Part shown: positions 1 to 4,969 of the stretch, piece after piece
How the letters are laid out: each line of letters starts with the position of its first letter
Numbering within the stretch: the stretch's first letter is position 1
Assembly: GCA_963509715.1 (NCBI GenBank)
Contig: CAUPCB010000045.1
Location: 1-9,878 of the forward strand
Direction of reading: 5' to 3'
Source of the DNA: JABCPE02 sp963509715
GTDB lineage: Bacteria; Bacteroidota; Bacteroidia; Flavobacteriales; Weeksellaceae
Length of the DNA: 9,878 nt
Notes under the pieces: generated by a model
Database searches by the model: none
What the model was told of the DNA's origin: nothing
Seen by the model: the letters and a program-made list of their open reading frames with translations, nothing else
Program-made: the position numbers and the translations under genes

Positions 1-188
1 ATAGAAGTAATTTAGAGTTCAGATATGATTTTGAACAGGGTTATAGTTTGTTTGCCTCTCAAGAAATAACAGATAAACTAATTGAGCACAGACTAATAAT
101 AAAAAAGGATTTAATAGAAGTCAGCAGTATTGGTAATGTTTCAGATGATGTTAATATAACAAATACAGATACAAAAACTAAATTTTAA
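1..188 (+). CDS. 3' end of a truncated unknown protein, possibly the tail of a polymorphic toxin
   Basis: An open frame enters from the left edge (first full codon at 3) and ends at TAA 186-188, giving 61 visible residues. The visible part runs from RSNLEFRYDFEQGYSLF through ITDKLIEHRLIIKKDLIEV to a low-complexity end, NITNTDTKTKF. I do not recognise a domain. The frame stays open to the edge, and the next start codon lies 10 nt past its stop, so it probably forms an operon with the following small genes. The sequence from 132 (GGTAATGTTTCAG, encoding GNVS) recurs in degraded form downstream of each of the next two genes. I infer that this is the C-terminus of a toxin whose tail has left remnants in this locus. 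It could equally be an immunity-like protein. Function is not established. Confidence 0.5.
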   Translation, partial: RSNLEFRYDFEQGYSLFASQEITDKLIEHRLIIKKDLIEVSSIGNVSDDVNITNTDTKTKF

Positions 189-198
189 TATTTTCAAT

Positions 199-507
199 AT
201 GACTATTATGGAACTTATAAAACTTATTAAACCTATTCCTGAACTATATATTAGGAAACATAGTATATTTTGTTTTGAAGCCTTTGTTAATGGGTGGTAT
301 CATCGTGATGAGAAAGAAGATGTAAAGTCTGATGTACTATATACCGAATTTTATGAATGGCTAAGAAAAAGATACAATATTAATGATTCTATGGGATGGG
401 CTAATATCCTTTTTTATAAATTTGAAACGGAAGAAAAGGCTTTGGATGAGTTTTTTGTCTTATTCAATACTTTTTATAAAGAAAAATATAAAACAAGTTT
501 ATGGTAA
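199..507 (+). CDS. small acidic protein, probable immunity protein of a polymorphic-toxin locus
   Basis: A 102-residue cytoplasmic protein with no signal peptide or membrane segment. The layout is an N-terminal ELYIRKHSIFCFEAFVNGW stretch (about residues 16-34), then FYEWLRKRYNINDSMGW (about 51-67), then an acidic helix EEKALDEFFVLFNTFYKE. As I recall it, this order matches a family of small proteins with a start like RPGMYLG...FL.GY, a central W(L/V)..RY....GW, and an end like A..LFFELL..F. Members of that family are often found beside Rhs and other polymorphic toxins. The match is by eye, and the RPGMY motif is degenerate here (PIPELY). ATG 199 is taken as the start; ATG 208 is an equally possible start 3 codons inside. 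The gene starts 10 nt after the preceding stop. Its role as an antitoxin is inferred from context. Confidence 0.6.
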   Translation: MTIMELIKLIKPIPELYIRKHSIFCFEAFVNGWYHRDEKEDVKSDVLYTEFYEWLRKRYNINDSMGWANILFYKFETEEKALDEFFVLFNTFYKEKYKTSLW

Positions 508-509
508 TG

Positions 510-579
510 GGTAATATTTCAGATATATTGTAAAATCTCAACAGTCTACCAATCAATAGAATACAAAAGAGATAAAGCC
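510..579 (+). pseudogene. decayed coding remnant (copy A), probable old toxin C-terminal tail
   Basis: This spacer aligns with 1011-1070. From GGTAAT to AATCA, 35 of 46 positions are identical with a single 1-nt gap, counted by hand. Translated, it begins GNISDIL in frame 0. Because of the missing base it then continues in frame 2 as KSQQSTNQ, TAG, NTKEIKPNET, and stops at a TGA (590-592) that overlaps the ATG of the next gene (ATGA, 589-592). The other copy reads GNVSVVLLKSQQITNQ without the frameshift. One frameshift, one in-frame stop and an ATGA junction are what a dead toxin tail translationally coupled to its immunity gene would leave. That it was a toxin is inference; the repetition itself is directly visible. 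Confidence 0.45.
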
Positions 580-588
580 TAATGAGAC

Positions 589-1011
589 ATGAGCGATACA
601 CTCATATCAGCAGGAGAATTAAAGTTGAAAAATTACATTAAAAAATATAGCATGAATAAAGAACAATGGTTTTGGAATATTATAGAGGAATCAGATACTA
701 ATAGAGAGATATTGAAAAATATTCTTACAGAATTTGATAAAGATGAACTTATCAATTTTCAGGAAATATTTGTTGATTTCTCATCAGTTTTGCAAGTTTT
801 TCCATACACACAATATATGGAAGAGTCCGAAGATGGTATTGAAGATATTTCTCATTGGGTAGTGAGTAGAGGACAAGAGTTCTATAATCATATTGTAAAT
901 AATCCTCAAGAGATACCTTTTTCTTTAGGAGATAATTCTATGCAAGATCTTTATGGTATTGCTGATGAAGTTTGTTTGGAAAAATATGATGATGTTACAG
1001 GAATATATTAG
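589..1011 (+). CDS. DUF4240-like protein, probable immunity protein
   Basis: A 140-residue acidic soluble protein. From about residue 27 it follows the layout I associate with DUF4240: FWNIIEES, then a helix ending FDKDELINFQEIFVDF, then ESEDGIEDISHWVVSRGQEF (about 79-98), where family members usually have a DDGF..FR.WLI.QG.E. A segment YNHIVNNPQEIPF follows, then an ADEVCLEKYDD tail. DUF4240 proteins are uncharacterised, but I recall them in toxin-immunity neighbourhoods. The ATG overlaps, as ATGA, the stop of a degraded frame just upstream, which suggests past translational coupling. Hand counts give 16 and 14 G+C in the 60-base blocks from 661 and 721, against 22 in the lysS block from 5761. 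This fits accessory, transferred DNA. The family assignment is by eye. Confidence 0.6.
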   Translation: MSDTLISAGELKLKNYIKKYSMNKEQWFWNIIEESDTNREILKNILTEFDKDELINFQEIFVDFSSVLQVFPYTQYMEESEDGIEDISHWVVSRGQEFYNHIVNNPQEIPFSLGDNSMQDLYGIADEVCLEKYDDVTGIY

Positions 1012-1070
1012 GTAATGTATCAGTCGTATTATTAAAATCACAACAAATTACTAATCAGTGAAATAAAGCC
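1011..1070 (+). pseudogene. decayed coding remnant (copy B), probable old toxin C-terminal tail
   Basis: This is the second copy of the repeated spacer sequence. In frame with its first base it reads GNVSVVLLKSQQITNQ followed by TGA. It then matches copy A again over the last bases (AATAAAGCC) after an 11-nt deletion relative to copy A. It begins at the last base of the preceding stop codon. No intact small gene follows it. The next gene is the prenyltransferase at 1118, so any cognate immunity gene has been lost, or the remnant marks the edge of the accessory segment. Similarity to copy A is visible; the origin is inferred. Confidence 0.4.
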
Positions 1071-1117
1071 ATTTCAGAGCTTAATGTTTTAGAAGCTTTA
1101 CAATTTAATTATATTTT

Positions 1118-2002
1118 ATGAAAAAATATATAAAACTCCTTAGAATAGAACAATGGATTAAAAATATTTTTGTCTTTCTGCCCTTATTTTTTTCGGGGTC
1201 TTTTCTTCATTTGGAACTATTTAGTGTAAGTTTATTTGCATTTTTTATTTTCTCTTTTACGGCAAGTTGTATTTACATAATCAATGATTATACAGATATA
1301 GAAGCAGACAAAAAACACCCTGAAAAGTGCAAAAGACCTCTGGCTTCGGGAGAAATCAGTAAGTCGGCAGCAAAATTGGTTTTTGCAGGTTTAGTTTTTC
1401 TAGTTGTTTCTTTGACAAGCCTTGCAGGATTTCTTTTTTCAATAGACCTACTCTATTTCTCTCTTGTCATTAGCGCCTATTTTATTATGAATATCGCCTA
1501 TACTTTTAGGCTGAAACACATCGCGATAGTTGATATTTCTATCATTGCCTTAGGCTTTGTTTTTAGGGTTTTGGCAGGTGGATATATTACAGGAATTTGG
1601 ATTTCTCAGTGGGCTATTTTACTGACATTTGTGCTGGCTTTAGTTTTAGCAATTGGAAAGAGACGAGGCGAACTTATAAACTCACAAATAAACGGAAAAA
1701 CGAGAAAAGCGCTGGATGGATATAATATTCAGTTTGCAGATATTGTCTTGGCCGTAAGCTGTTCATTAGCAATCATTTGCTATGTGATGTTTACCCTCTC
1801 TCCTGATGTTCAGTCCAGATTTAATCAAAATATTTTTTACACCACATTTTTTGTTATTTTTGTTTTTTTAAGATATTTACAGCAGACTTTGGTGTATAAC
1901 AAAACGGAATCCCCTACTAAAACCTTTTATAGAGATAAATATATACAAGTAACTGTTTTACTTTGGATTATATCTTTCATATTAATGATTTACTTTAAGT
2001 AA
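1118..2002 (+). CDS. UbiA-family prenyltransferase, decaprenyl-phosphate phosphoribosyltransferase type
   Basis: A 294-residue polytopic inner-membrane protein with about 8-9 hydrophobic segments. The first UbiA Asp-rich motif is NDYTDIEAD (residues 56-64), followed by KRPLASG (72-78). The second region is YTFRLKHIAIVDI (128-140), ending at Asp139. The opening RIEQWIKNIFVFLPLFFSG and the cytoplasmic KRRGEL (181-186) are typical of the subgroup that moves 5-phosphoribose from PRPP onto polyprenyl phosphate (Rv3806c-like), rather than of quinone-type UbiA. The product would be a lipid-linked phosphoribose donor for envelope arabinose or ribose. The HAD phosphatase gene starts 4 nt after the stop, which fits a dephosphorylation step. 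No DprE1/DprE2 epimerase genes lie in this window. I see no convincing promoter in 1071-1117. The start codon sits in an A+T inverted repeat. Confidence 0.8.
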   Translation: MKKYIKLLRIEQWIKNIFVFLPLFFSGSFLHLELFSVSLFAFFIFSFTASCIYIINDYTDIEADKKHPEKCKRPLASGEISKSAAKLVFAGLVFLVVSLTSLAGFLFSIDLLYFSLVISAYFIMNIAYTFRLKHIAIVDISIIALGFVFRVLAGGYITGIWISQWAILLTFVLALVLAIGKRRGELINSQINGKTRKALDGYNIQFADIVLAVSCSLAIICYVMFTLSPDVQSRFNQNIFYTTFFVIFVFLRYLQQTLVYNKTESPTKTFYRDKYIQVTVLLWIISFILMIYFK

Positions 2003-2006
2003 GATT

Positions 2007-2597
2007 ATGCAAAAAAAATTATATTGTTTTGACTTTGATGGCACTTTGACAAAGAAGGACACCATGTTCGCTTTTCTTAAATTTTATGAACCTAAAAAAT
2101 TCTATATTAGTTTCATCAAACATATTCCGCTTTTCATCATGCTAAAACTAAAATTAGCCAATGCTGGAGAGGTCAAAAAAAGTTTTGTCAATTCTAGTCT
2201 AAAAGGAAAAACACGACAGGAAATAGAAACCAAAGCGCTACAGTTTTTTAATGAAAACTACCCGAGCATTATCCGAGAAAGCGCCATAGATTTTATCAAT
2301 CAAATTGACCGAACTACGATCAAATGTCTCTTGGTGACAGCATCTCTGGATATCTGGGCAAAACCTTTTGCAGAAAAATGGAAAATGGGTTTGGTAGCCA
2401 CACAGGCGCACTTTGAAAATGATATTTTTACAGGAAAATTCAGCACCAAAAACTGCAACGGACAGGAAAAAGTAAACAGAATAAAAAAGCTTATTGAAAA
2501 GGAAACTTTTGATAAAATCATCGCTTTTGGCGATACATCAGGAGACCGAGAAATGCTTTCTTGGGCAGATGAGGGTTTTTATCGTTTTTTTCATTAA
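2007..2597 (+). CDS. HAD-IB family phosphatase
   Basis: A 196-residue HAD-superfamily hydrolase with all four motifs. Motif I is DFDGT (nucleophile Asp9, acid/base Asp11), motif II is TAS at 111-113, the motif III lysine is probably Lys155, and motif IV is GDTSGDREML (Asp176, Asp180 for Mg2+). A helical cap between motifs I and II, about residues 20-100, is the SerB-like IB arrangement. The substrate is not evident from sequence. The gene sits 4 nt behind a phosphoribosyl-polyprenyl transferase gene, and I recall HAD-UbiA fusions in other bacteria. The likely role is therefore removal of the 5-phosphate from polyprenyl-phosphoryl-phosphoribose, the step done by a PAP2-type enzyme in mycobacteria. 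The family is firm; the substrate is inference. The C-terminus (FYRFFH) ends compactly. Confidence 0.8.
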   Translation: MQKKLYCFDFDGTLTKKDTMFAFLKFYEPKKFYISFIKHIPLFIMLKLKLANAGEVKKSFVNSSLKGKTRQEIETKALQFFNENYPSIIRESAIDFINQIDRTTIKCLLVTASLDIWAKPFAEKWKMGLVATQAHFENDIFTGKFSTKNCNGQEKVNRIKKLIEKETFDKIIAFGDTSGDREMLSWADEGFYRFFH

Positions 2598-2615
2598 ATT
2601 TGTCAAAATATTGAT

Positions 2616-3110
2616 ATGAAACATTTTATTTTAATAGGATTTATCAGCATTTTCACATCTTGTTTTTCTCAGAAAAATGTAAAAAATGACGCCAAAACAT
2701 CTTTTTCCACAGAAAAAGATATTTTCTATTCCAACCAAAATGGTGGTGCACTATATCCGAGTTTTTCTTTGATTAAAAACCAAGAAGAATTGGATAAAGT
2801 ATTACTGGGCGAAGAAACATTTATAATAGACAACGTAAACACTGACAATCAAAAGATAACATTCCCTAAAAACAGAAAAGTAATAAAGTACAATTTGGGC
2901 GAATTTCGGTCTGGGAGCCATACACCTGAGAAGCTTGATGCTTATAGAGTGAATGGAGAAACTTTGGAACTGTTCATCAAAAAAGGAAAATTTGAAAAAG
3001 AACACGAAACAGATTTAGAGTTTAGTATTCAGGTCGTTACCAGACCTTACATTATTTTTTCGGTTCCAAAAAAACTAGAATTCAAAAAAATCATAATAAT
3101 CTATGAATAA
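2616..3110 (+). CDS. small exported protein or lipoprotein with PrcB-like C-terminus
   Basis: A 164-residue protein starting 18 nt after the HAD gene. It has a short N-terminal signal (MKHFILIGFISIFTSC). Cys16 in IFTSC could be the lipidation site, although Phe at -3 is weak for a lipobox. Cleavage by signal peptidase I after FSQ (residues 17-19) is an alternative common in Flavobacteriia. The mature part has a strand-rich pattern, with LGEFRSGSHTPEKLDAYRVN followed by VVTRPYIIFSVPK. This resembles the C-terminal domain of the PrcB family (G.RSGG..I ... V.T.PY.IV..P). The His/Thr substitutions make the assignment tentative. The last 8 nt overlap the next gene's start. Function unknown; probably periplasmic or outer-membrane. 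Its link to the flanking enzymes is positional only. Confidence 0.65.
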   Translation: MKHFILIGFISIFTSCFSQKNVKNDAKTSFSTEKDIFYSNQNGGALYPSFSLIKNQEELDKVLLGEETFIIDNVNTDNQKITFPKNRKVIKYNLGEFRSGSHTPEKLDAYRVNGETLELFIKKGKFEKEHETDLEFSIQVVTRPYIIFSVPKKLEFKKIIIIYE

Positions 3111-4269
3111 AATATATTTAGACAACGCAGCTACTACTCCTCTTAACGAGCAGGTTATAGATGAAATGCTGTCCGTGATGAGAAATCATTATGGAAATCC
3201 TTCCTCTACACACAGCATCGGGCAAGAGGCTAAAACCTTGATAGAAAATGTCCGAAGAAAAATCGCAGAATACCTGCGAGTAACTCCTGGTGAAATTATT
3301 TTCACTTCTTGTGGAACGGAGTCTAACAACCTGATTATCAAATCCTGCGTGGAGCATCTCGGAATAAAAAGAATTATTTCTTCTGCCCTTGAGCATAAAT
3401 GTGTGTCAGAATCCTGCCTTGAAATGAAAAACCACAAAGGCGTGGAGCTTGTCTATCTTCGCCCTGACAAAAATGGTAATTTTGATTTAGCCGAGCTTGA
3501 AAAAATCCTAAAATCTTCTGACAAAAAGACTTTGGTAAGCTTAATGCACGCCAATAACGAAATCGGAAATTTATTAGATATAGAAAAAGTTGCTGAAATC
3601 TGTAAGCAAAATCATGCTCTCTTCCATTCTGACACCGTGCAGACTGTGGGACATTTGGATTTAGATTTTTCAAAAATTCCTATTGATTTCGCTTCGTGCA
3701 GTGCGCATAAATTCCACGGCCCGAAAGGTGTAGGCTTTGCATTTGTCAGAAAATCCTCTGGTTTGAAGGGTCTTATCGTGGGAGGAACACAGGAAAGAAG
3801 CCTGAGAGCAGGAACGGAAAATGTGGTTGGAATCGTCGGTTTAGGGAAAGCATTAGAATTATCGATTGATAATTTAGAAAAATATTCTACTCATATTCAA
3901 GGGATTAAAGATTATGCTATTTCAGAACTAAAAAAAGCATTCCCTAACATTAAATTCAACGGACAATCCTCCAATTCAGAGAAAAGCCTTTACACAGTGC
4001 TAAGTCTTGCCCTGCCGTTCAAAAATCCTTTGATAGGCCTACAGCTGGATATGAAGGGAATTGCTGTTTCCCAAGGGAGTGCGTGTAGCTCTGGCGCTAG
4101 CAAGCCTTCTATGGTGCTGATGTCCATCCAGACAGATGAAGAAATGGATACTACGACTCCGCTTAGAGTTTCGTTTAGCAGCAAGACTACCAAAGAAGAT
4201 ATCGATAAATTGATATCTGCTCTAAATGAAATTGTTCAAGAGAATAAAATAGAAATCAATAATAATTAG
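3103..4269 (+). CDS. iscS: cysteine desulfurase, class I (IscS/NifS type)
   Basis: A 388-residue PLP enzyme that takes sulfur from cysteine, leaving alanine and a persulfide for Fe-S cluster and tRNA thio-modification. The features visible are YLDNAATTP (5-13), His98 in LEHK stacking on PLP, Asp177 and Gln180 in HSDTVQ contacting the ring, and Lys203 in SAHKFHGPKG forming the Schiff base. GGTQERSLRAGTEN is at 227-240. Cys328 in QGSACSSGASKPS is the persulfide Cys on the long mobile loop that marks class I rather than SufS. The ATG lies 8 nt inside the preceding gene (TAA 3108-3110), implying translational coupling. No iscU or suf gene is adjacent, so the sulfur acceptor is not shown by context. 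The iscS/nifS distinction cannot be settled here. No terminator is visible before trxA. Confidence 0.9.
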   Translation: MNKIYLDNAATTPLNEQVIDEMLSVMRNHYGNPSSTHSIGQEAKTLIENVRRKIAEYLRVTPGEIIFTSCGTESNNLIIKSCVEHLGIKRIISSALEHKCVSESCLEMKNHKGVELVYLRPDKNGNFDLAELEKILKSSDKKTLVSLMHANNEIGNLLDIEKVAEICKQNHALFHSDTVQTVGHLDLDFSKIPIDFASCSAHKFHGPKGVGFAFVRKSSGLKGLIVGGTQERSLRAGTENVVGIVGLGKALELSIDNLEKYSTHIQGIKDYAISELKKAFPNIKFNGQSSNSEKSLYTVLSLALPFKNPLIGLQLDMKGIAVSQGSACSSGASKPSMVLMSIQTDEEMDTTTPLRVSFSSKTTKEDIDKLISALNEIVQENKIEINNN

Positions 4270-4297
4270 TATAGATTTTACAATAAAAAGATTGTTG

Positions 4298-4305
4298 TAT
4301 TTTTG
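4298..4305 (+). promoter_or_regulatory. -7 box of the trxA promoter
   Basis: TATTTTTG matches the Bacteroidota -7 consensus TAnnTTTG exactly and is followed by C, as is common in Flavobacteriia. It ends 29 nt before the trxA ATG, so transcription would start near 4309. No clear TTG appears about 20 nt upstream; TTTTAC at 4276-4281 is the nearest candidate. It would let trxA be expressed apart from the upstream operon. Confidence 0.6.
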
Positions 4306-4334
4306 CATCAAGTTTAATATAAAATATATTTATC

Positions 4335-4652
4335 ATGGCACTAACAGTTACAGACGGAACATTTAAAGAATCCGTATTACAATCAGATAAACCAGTATTA
4401 GTAGACTTTTGGGCTACTTGGTGTGGACCTTGTAGAATGCTTTCTCCAGTTATCGAGCAGCTTCATAACGAGTTTGAAGGTAAGGCCGTAGTTGCAAAAG
4501 TAGATGTTGATAACAATCAGCAAGTATCTTTGGAATATGGTATCAGAAGCATCCCTACTCTTCTTATTTTCAAAAATGGAGAAGTGGTTGATAAAATAGT
4601 AGGACTTTCTCCAAAAGAAGTTATCGCAGAGAAGCTTTCTGCACATTTATAA
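4335..4652 (+). CDS. trxA: thioredoxin
   Basis: A 105-residue cytoplasmic thioredoxin of full family length with no signal peptide. The active site WCGPC is at 29-33 (Cys30, Cys33). Buried Asp24 in VLVDFWA is the proton acceptor. Pro74 in RSIPTLLIF is the cis-proline facing the dithiol. A GEVVDKIVG segment (82-90) precedes the final helix. It reduces protein disulfides at the expense of thioredoxin reductase, which is not in this window. It follows the cysteine desulfurase gene by 65 nt but has its own -7 box and a terminator, so it is probably a monocistronic unit that also receives read-through. Nothing unusual is seen. Confidence 0.95.
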   Translation: MALTVTDGTFKESVLQSDKPVLVDFWATWCGPCRMLSPVIEQLHNEFEGKAVVAKVDVDNNQQVSLEYGIRSIPTLLIFKNGEVVDKIVGLSPKEVIAEKLSAHL

Positions 4653-4674
4653 AAAAAATATTTATTTGATAATG

Positions 4675-4706
4675 AATGCTTTTCGTAATCGGAAAGCATT
4701 TTTTTT
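4675..4706 (+). terminator. rho-independent terminator after trxA
   Basis: A 10-bp stem AATGCTTTTC / GGAAAGCATT (one T-G pair), with loop GTAATC at 4685-4690, runs straight into eight T residues (4699-4706). It begins 22 nt after the trxA stop. Confidence 0.85.
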
Positions 4707-4715
4707 ATTATTTAT

Positions 4716-4746
4716 TTGCTAATGAAAATAAATATACATATATTTG
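4716..4746 (+). promoter_or_regulatory. promoter of tRNA-Asp
   Basis: A TTG (4716-4718) lies 20 nt from a perfect -7 box, TATATTTG (4739-4746), followed by C. Both element sequences and their spacing fit the Bacteroidota sigma-70 promoter. The start site would be near 4750, leaving a leader of about 39 nt before the tRNA. Confidence 0.65.
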
Positions 4747-4788
4747 CACTCACAAAATCGAGAATAGAAGTTCATAATAAAGAAAGTA

Positions 4789-4862
4789 GATCCGGTAGTT
4801 CAGTTGGTTAGAATGCCGCCCTGTCACGGCGGAGGTCGCGGGTTCGAGTCCCGTCCGGATCG
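4789..4862 (+). tRNA. tRNA-Asp (anticodon GTC)
   Basis: A 74-nt cloverleaf folds fully by hand. The acceptor stem is GATCCGG/CCGGATC, with G at 4862 as discriminator, which is the Asp identity base. The D-stem is GTTC/GAAT. The anticodon stem is CCGCC/GGCGG with loop CTGTCAC, placing GTC at 4823-4825. The variable loop has 5 nt, and the T-arm is GCGGG-TTCGAGT-CCCGT. The base after the discriminator is C followed by A (CAC), so the terminal CCA is not encoded in full and is probably added by a nucleotidyltransferase. The tRNA stands alone between trxA and lysS with its own promoter and terminator. Confidence 0.97.
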
Positions 4863-4865
4863 CAC

Positions 4866-4892
4866 CCTCTTCATTTGATGAAGAGGTTTTTT
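4866..4892 (+). terminator. rho-independent terminator after tRNA-Asp
   Basis: A perfect 9-bp stem CCTCTTCAT / ATGAAGAGG with a 3-nt loop TTG is followed by six T residues (4887-4892). It starts 3 nt after the tRNA, so the primary transcript has almost no trailer apart from the hairpin. Confidence 0.9.
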
Positions 4893-4937
4893 GTTATTAT
4901 AGCTAAGATTAAATATCATTCTTAAGTAAAATTTATT

Positions 4938-4945
4938 TACTTTTG
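4938..4945 (+). promoter_or_regulatory. -7 box of the lysS promoter
   Basis: TACTTTTG followed by C is an exact TAnnTTTG match, ending 24 nt before the lysS ATG at 4970. The expected -33 position (around 4915) has no clear TTG. Because a strong terminator lies just upstream, lysS needs a promoter here. Confidence 0.6.
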
Positions 4946-4969
4946 CAGTCTAATTAAATAAGATTGAAA

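Noticed and set aside
1..1117. Insertion sequence or phage attachment site bordering the accessory strip
   Set aside because: No transposase or integrase reading frame, terminal inverted repeat or target duplication can be seen. The similarity found is between internal spacers only.
2300..2521. 73-codon minus-strand open frame inside the HAD gene
   Set aside because: It lies opposite motifs II and III of the phosphatase; composition and position indicate a shadow.
3118..3673. Overlapping minus-strand open frames of 82-99 codons within the cysteine desulfurase gene
   Set aside because: They are antisense shadows of a fully conserved enzyme. The translations have no recognisable motif and lack promoters.
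4716..4862. A second tRNA or a riboswitch in the trxA-lysS gap
   Set aside because: Only one cloverleaf folds. The remaining bases are explained by two terminators and two promoter boxes.
4964..4969. TTG at 4964 as the lysS start
   Set aside because: ATG at 4970 is in frame two codons later and is the stronger start codon, and the reading MSLSEQEIIRREKL fits a LysRS N-terminus.
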